The notes under the pieces are model-generated. The model did no database searches. It was not told the DNA's origin and saw only the letters and a program-made list of their open reading frames with translations. A stretch of DNA of 64,000 bases. It comes from UBA3946 sp002385755. GTDB lineage: Bacteria; Bacillota_I; Bacilli_A; ML615J-28; CAG-698. Positions 43,925-52,184 of the stretch are shown piece after piece (position 1 is the stretch's first letter; each line of letters opens with the position of its first letter). The DNA lies in NCBI GenBank assembly GCA_050953085.1, contig JBMNLX010000009.1:273237-337236 (forward strand). The letters run 5' to 3'. Made by a program: the position numbers and the translations under genes.

Positions 43925-46288
43925 ATGAAGAAAACTTTGCGTATTATTATTCTTTTGCTCGCGTTGTTTGTCAGCTTTACCCTTCGCGCAAACGCCGCCA
44001 CGGCGGACGCGTCGCTGATAATCGTTAATCCCGGCGCCGATATGTCAAGAGAAGTAAACGTCTCGTGGCATACAACGACGGAAGGAACGATGGTCAGGTA
44101 TACTTTGGCGTCCGACACAGCATATGCCAACAAAAGATTCGCGGTAGCCGAGTGCAAACCGGTGCCGTTTGAGGGCAAGCAAGGCGTTAAGCAATGTAAA
44201 GCGAGTATTACCGGACTTACGCCCGGATCGCAATACCGCTTGCAGGTTGGAATGGGAAATACCTGGTCGTCCGATTACCTGTTCAAAACGGCCGGCACAG
44301 GAACTTTCAGTTTCGTCCACATTACCGACATACATTCCTATACGCCGATCCCGGCCCGCGTTAATACCGCGAACGACGTTTTGAACAAGGCCAAGACGCA
44401 CGTCGACGATTTGGAATTTATCTTGTTCTCCGGCGACGTAACGGCTTACGGCACTTATTATGATCAATGGGAGGCGCTTTACCAGATGGATACCGCCCGG
44501 GAAATGATGTACGCCATCACTCCCGGCAACCACGATTATTATAACGGCAGCGCCCAGGTTACGAGCATCGATTATTTCAACGCGATGACGAACAACCCCG
44601 ATAACGGGGCGGAGGAAGTTAAGGGCTCGTCATATTACTTTAAATACGGACCCGCTTTGTTTATCTCGATTGATTCCGAGGCCATTTATCATAACCAGTC
44701 GAAATATCTTCCGAACACCAAGAAGTGGTTCGAGGAAGTCGTGCGCGCGAACCCGGCCGAGTATATTATCGTTTTTTGTCATAAGCCGTTTTACACCGGC
44801 AACGGCGGAAGCGGCACGCTTACCAAGTTCATGCGCCAGAATTTCGTTGATCTTTTTGACCGCTACGGCGTCGATTTGGTGCTAACGGGCGATAATCATA
44901 TTCTCGCCCGGACCCATCCCTTAATCAACGGGCAAAATACCAACGATCCGGCGCACGGGACGGTATATATCGTCGGCCCGCAAATCGGCGACCGTGTCGT
45001 CGATCCGGGAACGCCGCCCTCCGAAATCGCCTTTACCGAGGGCGGGAAAGTCGACGGCGCGACCATCGTTACCGTCGGCGACGGTAAAATCAAACTTAAA
45101 ACCTACGACACAAGCGGGAAGATTCTCAGCACGTACGAGATAATATCGAAATCGTCGACCATTGACAAAACCGAATTTTTAAAATCCCTGTCGGTCGAGT
45201 TGGATGAAGATGATATCTCCGCGGGAACGCTTAAGTTCGATGATCTCGGACTCGGAAGAATCAACAAGATCCGCGTATTGGTAGGGGAAAACGAAGTCGC
45301 TTCTTCCGTTTACCCGCTTGCGAACAGCCTGGAGTTAACGGGCCTTCCGGACGCGGGCGCGCCGTATTCGCTTCAAGTCGTGATAACGCTCAGGAACGGC
45401 GAGAGAATCGGGAAAAGCCTTACCCCGCAAATCCCCGAAAATTATTACGGAAAGATTTCCAACCTGCGGGTCGAGGATATTGACGAAAAAAATATCGGAC
45501 TGTACTGGGACAGCGCTTTGATTCCCGGCAAGGTCAAAAGTCTCGAATTATACGTAAACGGCGAACACAAGGGCAGCATTTCGCCCGACGAAAACATGAT
45601 CCAACTGGATCGCGTCAGCCCCTATCACAAAAACGATATCAAGCTGCAGGCGGTAAATTATGATGACGAGGTAGTGATCGAGGAGACGATCGAGTACGGA
45701 ACGGAAGCCGACCCGGTTACGATCTCGTTTGAGGAAACAAGTAAAACGATATATGTCGGCGATCGATACGAGCCGTCGGTGACGGCAAACCCGGAGCAGG
45801 AACTCGCCTTTGAGTTTATTTCGAGCGACCCGACCGTCGCGACGGTTGACGAAAACGGCGTCATCACCGCAGTCGCTCCGGGGGAATGCGTGATCACGGC
45901 GTATGTCGTTAAAAGATGGGACGTCGAAACCAAAATTACGATTACCGTGGAAAGCATCAACCTCGCGTTTGAAGACGAGGAAATAACCCTGAAAGCCGGT
46001 AAGAAGAGCGCGCCCGCCTATACGGTCAATCCGGAAGTCGAGCTGAACCTGATCTTTACTTCCAGCGACGAAAAAGTCGCGACCGTTAGCGAAACCGGCG
46101 AGATAACGGCTGTCGGACCGGGGACCTGCACGATTACCGTGACCGCCGCCGACCGGCCGGACATTAAGGCGGAGATTAAGGTCACCGTCACCAAGAAAGG
46201 CTGCTTCGCCTCGACGGGCATAATGTTTGGGTTCGCGGGCCTCGGCCTCGCCTTGACGGTATGGAAAAGAAGAAGATACGTAAGATAG
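43925..46288 (+). CDS. Secreted purple-acid-phosphatase-like metallophosphoesterase 3
   Basis: A 787-residue relative of the two genes at 29-33 kb. Signal peptide ends near RANAATA; the Fn3-like N-domain reads NPGADMSREVNVSWHTTTEG. The phosphoesterase motifs are TDIHSYTP (canonical DxH, unlike its paralogues), SGDVTAYG, PGNHDYY, FCHKPFY and GDNHILART, in which the usual GHxH has become GDNH. Two Big_2 domains lie at about 598-675 and 677-755. The C-terminus is KKGCFASTG, a hydrophobic segment and RRR. GGGAGGTTCTT precedes ATG 43925. Different metal-site residues suggest a different phosphoester substrate. Confidence 0.87.
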   Translation: MKKTLRIIILLLALFVSFTLRANAATADASLIIVNPGADMSREVNVSWHTTTEGTMVRYTLASDTAYANKRFAVAECKPVPFEGKQGVKQCKASITGLTPGSQYRLQVGMGNTWSSDYLFKTAGTGTFSFVHITDIHSYTPIPARVNTANDVLNKAKTHVDDLEFILFSGDVTAYGTYYDQWEALYQMDTAREMMYAITPGNHDYYNGSAQVTSIDYFNAMTNNPDNGAEEVKGSSYYFKYGPALFISIDSEAIYHNQSKYLPNTKKWFEEVVRANPAEYIIVFCHKPFYTGNGGSGTLTKFMRQNFVDLFDRYGVDLVLTGDNHILARTHPLINGQNTNDPAHGTVYIVGPQIGDRVVDPGTPPSEIAFTEGGKVDGATIVTVGDGKIKLKTYDTSGKILSTYEIISKSSTIDKTEFLKSLSVELDEDDISAGTLKFDDLGLGRINKIRVLVGENEVASSVYPLANSLELTGLPDAGAPYSLQVVITLRNGERIGKSLTPQIPENYYGKISNLRVEDIDEKNIGLYWDSALIPGKVKSLELYVNGEHKGSISPDENMIQLDRVSPYHKNDIKLQAVNYDDEVVIEETIEYGTEADPVTISFEETSKTIYVGDRYEPSVTANPEQELAFEFISSDPTVATVDENGVITAVAPGECVITAYVVKRWDVETKITITVESINLAFEDEEITLKAGKKSAPAYTVNPEVELNLIFTSSDEKVATVSETGEITAVGPGTCTITVTAADRPDIKAEIKVTVTKKGCFASTGIMFGFAGLGLALTVWKRRRYVR

Positions 46289-46318
46289 CATCTTAAATAA
46301 TAAACAGCGCTGAATTTA

Positions 46319-46365
46319 AAAAAGCCAAGGAACGCGGCGTTTTTGCCGGAATTCTTTGGCTTTTT
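46319..46365. terminator. Bidirectional terminator between phosphatase 3 and the hydratase genes
   Basis: AAAGCCAAGGAA pairs with TTCTTTGGCTTT (one G-U), with an inner CGGC/GCCG stem. T runs exist on both strands. The segment 46366-46475 beyond it holds no recognisable gene. Confidence 0.8.
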
Positions 46366-46475
46366 ATATTCTTGATGATTAATAGTAGCTTAGGTTAAGT
46401 CCCCGACCGAATCCCTTTCCGTGAGAACGGTTTTGATTTGTAATTGTTTCATTCTTTTTTAGGATTGACGGTCTC

Positions 46476-47000
46476 TCACCAGTTAAAGATATCGTTGCCG
46501 CGGCAGTCATAGGCGACGACGACGGGAAAATCCTCGACCTCAAGCCGGTAAATGGCTTCCGGACCAAGGTCGGGGTAAGCGATAAGCTCGCAGCTTTTAA
46601 TCGCCTTCGCCAATAGGGCGGCGACACCACCGGTGGCGGTCAGGTAGAGGCCTTTATGTCTCGCGATCAATTCCTTGATTCGCTCTGACCTTGGTCCTTT
46701 CCCGATCATGATTTTTAATCCGGCCGGGATTAAAATCTCCGCGTACGAATCCATCCGCGCCGCAGTCGTCGGCCCGGCGGCGCCGACCGGACGGTCCGGT
46801 TTTGCCGGGGAGGGCCCGACGTAATAGACGGTCGATGTCTTCAAGTCGAAAGGAAGCGCGTCTCCGGCCGAAAGAGCGCGGGTCAGGCGCTTGTGCGCGG
46901 CGTCGCGGGCGGTATAAAGGATTCCGCTCAAGAGCGCGGCGTCCCCGCTTTTTAAACTTTCGATTGTCTTATCATCTATCGGCAATTTTATTCTTTTCAT
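46476..47000 (-). CDS. Class I hydratase beta subunit (probable mesaconase)
   Basis: A 174-residue protein matching the C-terminal domain of class I iron-sulfur fumarases and tartrate dehydratases (GDALLSGILYTARDAAHKRL-like region, VGPSPAKPDRPVGAAGPTTAARMD, YLTATGGVAALLAKAI). The preceding gene encodes the alpha subunit; only eight bases separate them. Such two-subunit enzymes hydrate fumarate, and in glutamate fermenters mesaconate to (S)-citramalate. The location next to glm-mal-cit genes supports mesaconase, but fumarase cannot be excluded from the sequence. Confidence 0.9.
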   Translation of the reverse strand: MKRIKLPIDDKTIESLKSGDAALLSGILYTARDAAHKRLTRALSAGDALPFDLKTSTVYYVGPSPAKPDRPVGAAGPTTAARMDSYAEILIPAGLKIMIGKGPRSERIKELIARHKGLYLTATGGVAALLAKAIKSCELIAYPDLGPEAIYRLEVEDFPVVVAYDCRGNDIFNW

Positions 47001-47008
47001 ATCTTTAC

Positions 47009-47848
47009 CTACAAAATTATCGTTTTATGACGCGCGACGTGACATTGGAGGTTCACGGCGACCGGGAGACTCGCGATATGACAGGGGAAGGTGTTGATTT
47101 TCACCGCCAGGGCGGTAACGCGCCCGCCGTAGCCCATCGGGCCGATCCCGGTCTCATTAATCTTCGCGAGAATCTTTTCCTCAAGGTCGCAGATCTGCGG
47201 AAGCGGGGAACTATCGTAAAGGTCGCGGAGCAATGCTTCTTTTGCCAAAAGCGGCGCTTTTTCCAGATTCCCGCCAATGCCGACGCCGACGATAAGGGGC
47301 GGGCAGGCTTTTCCTCCGGCGTTTCGGACCGTCTCAAGAACGAAATTGAGAATTCCTTCCTCGCCGGCGGCGGGGGTTAGCATTTTGACGGCGCTCATGT
47401 TCTCGGCGCCGCCGCCTTTCGGGACGACCGTGATCTTAAGCTTATCCCCGTTTGTTATTTTCGCGTGAATAATCGCCGGCGCGTTATCGCCGGTGTTTTC
47501 CCGCAAAATCGGGCATCCGACGACCGATTTCCGCAAATACCCTTCCGCGTAAGCCCGGCGCACGCCATCGTTGACGGCGGCCTCGATGTCGCCCTTAAAG
47601 ACGACCTCGCCGCCGACTTCGAGGAATACCACGACCTGGCCGGTATCCTGACAAAGGGGGATCTCCTCGTTTTCGGCGATTTCGTGGTTGTTTATGATTT
47701 GTGAAAGGACGTCTTTCCCGAGCGCGCTCTCTTCCTTATCGAGAGCTTCCTTAATTTTTGCCTTTAAATCCGGTCCGGCTCTAAAGGCGCATTCGAGAAG
47801 CAGGGCGCGGACGGCGTCGCTTACCGTGACTAAATCTATTACGCGCAT
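47009..47848 (-). CDS. Class I hydratase alpha subunit, 4Fe-4S (probable mesaconase)
   Basis: The 279-residue catalytic subunit ligating a [4Fe-4S] cluster. Candidate cysteine ligands are in IPLCQDTGQVVVF, VVGCPILRENTGDN and GGKACPPLIVGVGIGG. It would hydrate mesaconate to citramalate, linking mal to the citramalate lyase. The frame remains open 41 codons upstream, but ATG 47848 has GGAGGTTATC directly before it and gives the normal N-terminus MRVIDLVTVSDAV. Its separate promoter means that this step is regulated apart from the main operon. Confidence 0.9.
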   Translation of the reverse strand: MRVIDLVTVSDAVRALLLECAFRAGPDLKAKIKEALDKEESALGKDVLSQIINNHEIAENEEIPLCQDTGQVVVFLEVGGEVVFKGDIEAAVNDGVRRAYAEGYLRKSVVGCPILRENTGDNAPAIIHAKITNGDKLKITVVPKGGGAENMSAVKMLTPAAGEEGILNFVLETVRNAGGKACPPLIVGVGIGGNLEKAPLLAKEALLRDLYDSSPLPQICDLEEKILAKINETGIGPMGYGGRVTALAVKINTFPCHIASLPVAVNLQCHVARHKTIIL

Positions 47849-47867
47849 GATAACCTCCGTTTTTTTT

Positions 47868-47895
47868 ATTATATCATTAATCGGTAAAAGTGCAA
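47868..47895 (-). promoter_or_regulatory. Promoter of the hydratase gene pair
   Basis: On the minus strand TTGCAC, 16 bp, extended -10 TGATATAAT, about 20 bases before the start codon. Confidence 0.7.
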
Positions 47896-47924
47896 GCAAA
47901 TATGTGATAGTAACAATTGATTTG

Positions 47925-47933
47925 TGGTAAAAT
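47925..47933 (+). promoter_or_regulatory. Extended -10 of the nitroreductase gene
   Basis: TGGTAAAAT lies 21 bases before the start codon, divergent from the hydratase promoter. Confidence 0.5.
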
Positions 47934-47954
47934 ATAGGCAAAGGAGGCAAAATC

Positions 47955-48560
47955 ATGAAAAAGCAATACATTGAACTCTTAAAAGGGCGGCGCTCGCGTT
48001 ACGCTTTGAAAAAGGAATCGCCGCTCTCCAAAGAAGAAATTATAAGTTTGATTGAAGAGGTTACGAAGCATACCCCGTCGGCGTTTAACTCGCAATCGGG
48101 TCGGCTCGTCGCGTTGTTTGATAAAGCCCACGAGGATTTTTGGGACTTAACGAAAGAAGAAATCAGGAAAGTGATTCCCGCCGGGCAGTCTTTCGCGCCG
48201 ACGGAGAAGAAAATGCAGGCCTTTAAGGACGCCTTCGGGACCGTCTTGTTCTACGAAGACTATTCGGTCGTCCGCGGTCTGGAGGAAAAATTTCCCCTTT
48301 ATAAAGAGAAGTTCCGGGTTTGGAGCGCTCATGGCTCGGCGATGCTACAGATCGGCGTCTGGACGGCGCTAGCGGAAAACGGCCTCGGCGCTTCCCTTCA
48401 GCATTACGACCCCGTGATAGACGAAGCGGTAAGAAAACGTTTCGAAATACCGGAAAATTGGGCGTTGGTCGCTCAAATGCCGTTCGGGGCTTTTGACGCG
48501 CCCGACGGCGAGAAATCATTCCAGCCGATCGACGAGCGAGTGATCGTTCTCGCGGAATAA
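47955..48560 (+). CDS. Nitroreductase family FMN oxidoreductase
   Basis: A 201-residue protein of the Frm2/YdfN-like branch of nitroreductases. The N-terminal RRSRYALKKESPLSKEEI contacts FMN phosphate. HTPSAFNSQSGRLVALF near residue 40 and GLGASLQHYDPVIDEAV near 145 are characteristic. These enzymes reduce nitro compounds, quinones or unsaturated carbonyls with NAD(P)H; the physiological substrate is unknown. AAAGGAGGCAAAATC precedes the ATG. It stands alone between its own promoter and a terminator. Confidence 0.88.
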   Translation: MKKQYIELLKGRRSRYALKKESPLSKEEIISLIEEVTKHTPSAFNSQSGRLVALFDKAHEDFWDLTKEEIRKVIPAGQSFAPTEKKMQAFKDAFGTVLFYEDYSVVRGLEEKFPLYKEKFRVWSAHGSAMLQIGVWTALAENGLGASLQHYDPVIDEAVRKRFEIPENWALVAQMPFGAFDAPDGEKSFQPIDERVIVLAE

Positions 48561-48607
48561 AAATATTTTTCCATGTATTCGTAAATCACGCTTATTTGGT
48601 ATGCGCG

Positions 48608-48641
48608 CCGGTAAATCTAGTTCAGATTTATCGGTTTTTTT
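48608..48641 (+). terminator. Terminator after the nitroreductase gene
   Basis: CCGGTAAATC and GATTTATCGG (one G-U pair) enclose TAGTTCA; seven T residues follow. Confidence 0.9.
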
Positions 48642-48721
48642 ATTGCTTCATATTTGTCAATCGCTTTACGATGCCGGATAATTTCGATAAGCGATTTTTA
48701 TTTGAAAGTCGCCGCCAAATG

Positions 48722-48730
48722 TGATAAAAT
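48722..48730 (+). promoter_or_regulatory. Extended -10 of the MurI-like gene
   Basis: TGATAAAAT. A GTG that could open the frame lies within it, so translation must start further downstream. Confidence 0.55.
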
Positions 48731-48753
48731 ATAAAAAGGAGATGAATAAAAAT

Positions 48754-49506
48754 ATGAAAGGAACGATCGCCGTTTTAGACGTCGGGCTTGGCGGTATTAA
48801 TGTTTTTTCAACCTTGGCCAAGACTTTCCCGAGAGAACGGTTTTTATATCAAAACAATTTAAAATATCATCCTTATTCGGAACGGTCGGAGGCGGAAATC
48901 AAAGAGTTGGTCGATGCCGACATCGACGGCGTCATGCGGGAAAATCCGGCTGTTTTAATTATTGTTTCCGACACCGTCATCGAGTACGGCGCGGAAAAAC
49001 TGAAAACGCTCGATATCCCGGTCATTAAGATTGACGACGCGCTCGTCGAGTATGCTAACCGCAATTACGAGCAGAAGAATATCGTCCTTTTGGCCCGGAA
49101 GGAAACGATCGAGGCCAATTTGTATCAAAAGCGTTTTAACTATAACCATCTATATAATATCCCGAGCGACGAGCTGGAACGGATTATCGAGGAGAAGCAG
49201 ACGAAGACGGCGCGGTCGTTTACGGCCGTGAAGGAAGCGTTCCGCCCGGTCATGAAAAAGGAAGTCGATTTAATCGTTACCGGGTCGCCCTGTTTGATAG
49301 ATTTACAGACGGAAATCCGCGAGTATATCAAATACCAGATGATCACCGACGTCGGGATGATTATCGCGAACAAGCTCACGGCGCTCTTGCCGGAGGAAGG
49401 GAAAAGGCGCCGGGGCGAGAGGATCGTGAAGACGAGCGTTCCGGCCCGGGTTTTCCGGGAAAAAGGTTGTCGGGTTGATTTCAAATACAAAATAAAGGAG
49501 TATTGA
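48754..49506 (+). CDS. Glutamate-racemase-like protein lacking both catalytic cysteines
   Basis: A 250-residue MurI homologue: IAVLDVGLGGINVFSTLAK replaces the usual VFDSGIGG (Asp kept, Ser changed to Val), and YHPYSERSEAEIKELV aligns with the FPYG segment. The first catalytic cysteine (ACNT) is replaced by S72 in IIVSDTV. The second (GCTH) is replaced by S178 in VTGSPCLIDL; C180 is two residues away. The frame is intact, so it is a probable pseudoenzyme or has another activity, not a decayed gene. AAGGAGATGA precedes the ATG at 48754. It is one base upstream of the sirtuin gene. A true murI exists at 43 kb. Confidence 0.8.
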   Translation: MKGTIAVLDVGLGGINVFSTLAKTFPRERFLYQNNLKYHPYSERSEAEIKELVDADIDGVMRENPAVLIIVSDTVIEYGAEKLKTLDIPVIKIDDALVEYANRNYEQKNIVLLARKETIEANLYQKRFNYNHLYNIPSDELERIIEEKQTKTARSFTAVKEAFRPVMKKEVDLIVTGSPCLIDLQTEIREYIKYQMITDVGMIIANKLTALLPEEGKRRRGERIVKTSVPARVFREKGCRVDFKYKIKEY

Positions 49507-49507
49507 G

Positions 49508-50221
49508 ATGGATAAGATTGCGAAATTGCGGGAAATTATTGAACGCAGTTCAAATATCGTGTTTTTCGGCGGCGCCGGCGTTTCCGTGCCGTCGGGAATA
49601 CCCGATTTTCGCGGTTCCGGCGGATTGGAAAAACAAAATATTCCGTTCGAGATTATTCTAAGCCGCGATTATTTTCTCGCCAATCCCGAGACCTTCTACG
49701 CCGTGTATCGCGAAAAACTCCTCTTTCCCTCCGCCAAACCGAACAGGGCTCATCACGCCTTGGCCAGGCTTGAAAAACAAGGCAAGCTTAAAGCGGTGAT
49801 AACGCAAAACATAGACAATTTGCATCAGGCCGCGGGCAGCCAATCGGTCATTGAACTGCACGGTTCGGTTTACCGCAACTACTGCATGAGCTGCAAGAAA
49901 AAATACGATTTCGGTTTTATCGCGAACGGCGCCGGCGTTCCCCGCTGTGACTGCGGCGGGATTGTCCGTCCCGACGTTGTTTTGTATCAGGAACAGCTTA
50001 ACGCGAAGGCGTTGGCGAGCGCGATCGACTGCATAAGCAAGGCGGACGCGTTGATTGTCGCGGGGACGTCGCTCGTCGTGTACCCGGCCGCGGGGCTGAT
50101 CCGTTATTTTTCCGGAAATCATTTCGTTATCATCAATAAATCGCCGACCGATTTTGACCGGCACGCCGACCTCGTGATATACGATTCCGTCGACCTGGTT
50201 CTTGACGCCGCCGTTAAATAA
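49508..50221 (+). CDS. Sir2 family NAD-dependent protein deacylase
   Basis: A 237-residue sirtuin. The NAD-binding motif is FFGGAGVSVPSGIPDFRG (19-36), followed by TQNIDNLHQAAG (99-110), the catalytic H118 in ELHGS, and a zinc site C126-x2-C129 ... C147-x-C149. VAGTSLVVYPAAGL marks the C-terminal Rossmann part. It removes acetyl or similar groups from lysines. The gene follows the MurI-like gene by one base, so the two are co-translated; why they are coupled is not clear. Confidence 0.94.
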   Translation: MDKIAKLREIIERSSNIVFFGGAGVSVPSGIPDFRGSGGLEKQNIPFEIILSRDYFLANPETFYAVYREKLLFPSAKPNRAHHALARLEKQGKLKAVITQNIDNLHQAAGSQSVIELHGSVYRNYCMSCKKKYDFGFIANGAGVPRCDCGGIVRPDVVLYQEQLNAKALASAIDCISKADALIVAGTSLVVYPAAGLIRYFSGNHFVIINKSPTDFDRHADLVIYDSVDLVLDAAVK

Positions 50222-50224
50222 AAA

Positions 50225-50252
50225 AAAAAGGAAGAAATCTTTCTTCCTTATT
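50225..50252 (-). terminator. Terminator of the CotF-like operon
   Basis: AAGGAAGA and TCTTCCTT form a stem next to a run of nine A on the plus strand, giving a U-tract on the minus strand. On the plus strand the tail is weaker, so it may also serve the sirtuin gene. Confidence 0.7.
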
Positions 50253-50496
50253 GCTGTTGGGCGAACTTGCGCTCGACTTGGGTGATTTTAGCCGGCGGCA
50301 CCTGCGTCGCCGGATACCAGCCCTTTTCCTCCATTTTGGCGTACACTTCGTTTTGGACCCGTAAACACTCGAAGAGGGAGTTGTTGAATGCGGAACGGAC
50401 CTCGGGCGTCGAGGACTCGACGGTTGCGTGAAGGAAGAGATCGCAAGTTTCCTTAACCGCGATCAACAAGTCTTGCATTAAGTTTTGATCGTTCAT
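50248..50496 (-). CDS. CotF-like spore coat family protein
   Basis: An 82-residue all-helical protein. LLIAVKETCDLFLHATVESST, NSLFECLRVQNEVYAKMEEKGWY and the C-terminal VPPAKITQVERKF match the CotF coat protein family, in which the GWY segment is conserved. CotF proteins coat Bacillus endospores, but homologues also occur in organisms not known to sporulate. AGGAGGTGTCAGG precedes the ATG. It follows the 58-residue gene on the same strand by 12 bases. Confidence 0.85.
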   Translation of the reverse strand: MNDQNLMQDLLIAVKETCDLFLHATVESSTPEVRSAFNNSLFECLRVQNEVYAKMEEKGWYPATQVPPAKITQVERKFAQQQ

Positions 50497-50508
50497 CCTG
50501 ACACCTCC

Positions 50509-50685
50509 TTATTGTAATACCTTATAGATTTGATTGAAGACCGATTGGTAGCGTTCCTGCAAGCCTTGCGCGAACGCCTTTAACTCGCGATCTTGGAGGG
50601 CGTCGGCGGTGTTGCCGCATTTCTGATAAAGATGTTTTGTCTGGTTAAGACAATCTTCCACATACAACAATTCTTTTTCGCTCAT
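50509..50685 (-). CDS. Small protein (58 aa), possible CotF-related partner
   Basis: A short gene with a strong site (AGGAGG) before ATG 50685 and a TAA at 50509. The product starts MSEKELLYVEDCLNQTKHLY and ends RYQSVFNQIYKVLQ. It is predicted helical, with no signal peptide. Its arrangement directly before the CotF-like gene, with that gene's ribosome-binding site overlapping its end, suggests a two-subunit coat-type product. Similarity to known families is only by general character. Confidence 0.7.
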   Translation of the reverse strand: MSEKELLYVEDCLNQTKHLYQKCGNTADALQDRELKAFAQGLQERYQSVFNQIYKVLQ

Positions 50686-50789
50686 AAAAAACCTCCTGTC
50701 GTCAATTATTATTGGAAGATGACGGCATTTTTATACCCGACAATTGTAAAAGTTACTTATTTTAAAAAAACCAGCAAGAGGTTAAGGTC

Positions 50790-52184
50790 ATGTATCATAG
50801 TCGCTCGGCGTCGCGCCGGAAACATTTGTTAGAAAGTAAAAATTTATACTTAAGCATCCTGGTGTTGTCGTTGCCGATATTCCTGTCTAACCTGATGAAG
50901 GCCTTGAACAGTTTTATCGACATGTATTTTGTTTCAAACCTAGTTCCGGAGGATATTGTTTCGGAATCAATCACGGCGATTTCGATCACATTCCCGATTT
51001 TCGCCATTTCCCAAGCTTTTGCCTACGGGGTCATGGCCGCGGGTATCGCTCTCATCTCCCAGGCGTTGGGAGCCGGCCGTAAAGACATGGCGACGAAAAT
51101 CACCGCGCAATTGCTCTTGCTTACCGCGGTTTTAGGCGTCGTCATGAACGCCCTTCTCTATTTCGCTTCGCCAACGATCGTGAGTTGGATGGGAGCAAAG
51201 GGCAAAGAGCGCGAGCTAATGATCCAATACGTGCAGATCAGGTCATTTGAGATGGTGCCGCTCTTCATTTATTTCGCTTTTCATGCCAGCCGCCAGGCGA
51301 GCGGCGACACTGTCACCCCTTTTATCGTCAACATGATAATGATTTTGTTTAATATTTTCATGACTTGGTTTTTAATAACGCGGTATGATTTGGGGGTTGC
51401 GGGCGCGGCGTACGGAACGCTCGCGGCGAACGTTATTATCGCGCCGATTTTTATGGTCATGCTTTTCTGGAAAAATCCCAGTCACATCTATTTGCGGGCG
51501 AAAGACATCGTCTATGACAGCGCGCTGATCGGGAAGATCTTCCGCTTGTCCTGGCCGGTCGGCGTGAGCCAGGCGTTCACGTCGCTCGGATTTTTGATTT
51601 TAAACTCCGTGGTCTTATCGTATGGCAACGCGACCGTTAACGCTTTTCAGGTCGGTAATAAAATAAACTCGCTTGTTTTAAACCCGGCGATGGGGATCGG
51701 CGCCGTCACCGCCACCTTCGTCGGGCAGAACGTCGGCGCCGGGAATGAAAACCGCGCTCGGGAAGCGGTCCGAAAGGCGATGGTTTTGGTCATCATTATC
51801 AGTGTTATCGGCTGCTTGCTTTTGATGCCATTCCGCAAGGAACTGGCTAAACTGTTTTTAAACCGCGTTCCCGAGGCTTTGGAATTAAGCGTCGAATATA
51901 TGTTTTTTGTTTTTACTTCCCTGCCTCTGATGGGCATATATCAAGTATATATGGGCGCATACCAGGGAAGCGGCGAGACGCATTTCAGCCTGATTTTGGC
52001 GACCTTCCGGCTGTGGCTGCTTCGCATCCCGCTCGTTCTCTTTTTTAAAAACGTTTTGCATTTGCCGGCCTCAAGCATCTGGTACGCGATGGCGGTAAGC
52101 AACTTCGCGGCCCTTTATTTGGGGATAATCCTTTATCGTTTGTGCCGGTTCCGACCGAAGATTCATAAGGAGCAAATAGCATGA
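50790..52184 (+). CDS. MATE family multidrug/cation antiporter
   Basis: A 464-residue membrane protein with twelve predicted helices in two related halves: SLPIFLSNLMKALNSFIDMYFVSNL opens the first, LSWPVGVSQAFTSLGFLILNSVV the second. GAGRKDMA and GAGNENRARE are the paired cytoplasmic loops typical of MATE transporters. They export drugs or metabolites using Na+ or H+. GAGGTTAAGG precedes the ATG. The stop overlaps the queG start (ATGA), so it heads the operon MATE-queG-trmL. Confidence 0.92.
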   Translation: MYHSRSASRRKHLLESKNLYLSILVLSLPIFLSNLMKALNSFIDMYFVSNLVPEDIVSESITAISITFPIFAISQAFAYGVMAAGIALISQALGAGRKDMATKITAQLLLLTAVLGVVMNALLYFASPTIVSWMGAKGKERELMIQYVQIRSFEMVPLFIYFAFHASRQASGDTVTPFIVNMIMILFNIFMTWFLITRYDLGVAGAAYGTLAANVIIAPIFMVMLFWKNPSHIYLRAKDIVYDSALIGKIFRLSWPVGVSQAFTSLGFLILNSVVLSYGNATVNAFQVGNKINSLVLNPAMGIGAVTATFVGQNVGAGNENRAREAVRKAMVLVIIISVIGCLLLMPFRKELAKLFLNRVPEALELSVEYMFFVFTSLPLMGIYQVYMGAYQGSGETHFSLILATFRLWLLRIPLVLFFKNVLHLPASSIWYAMAVSNFAALYLGIILYRLCRFRPKIHKEQIA

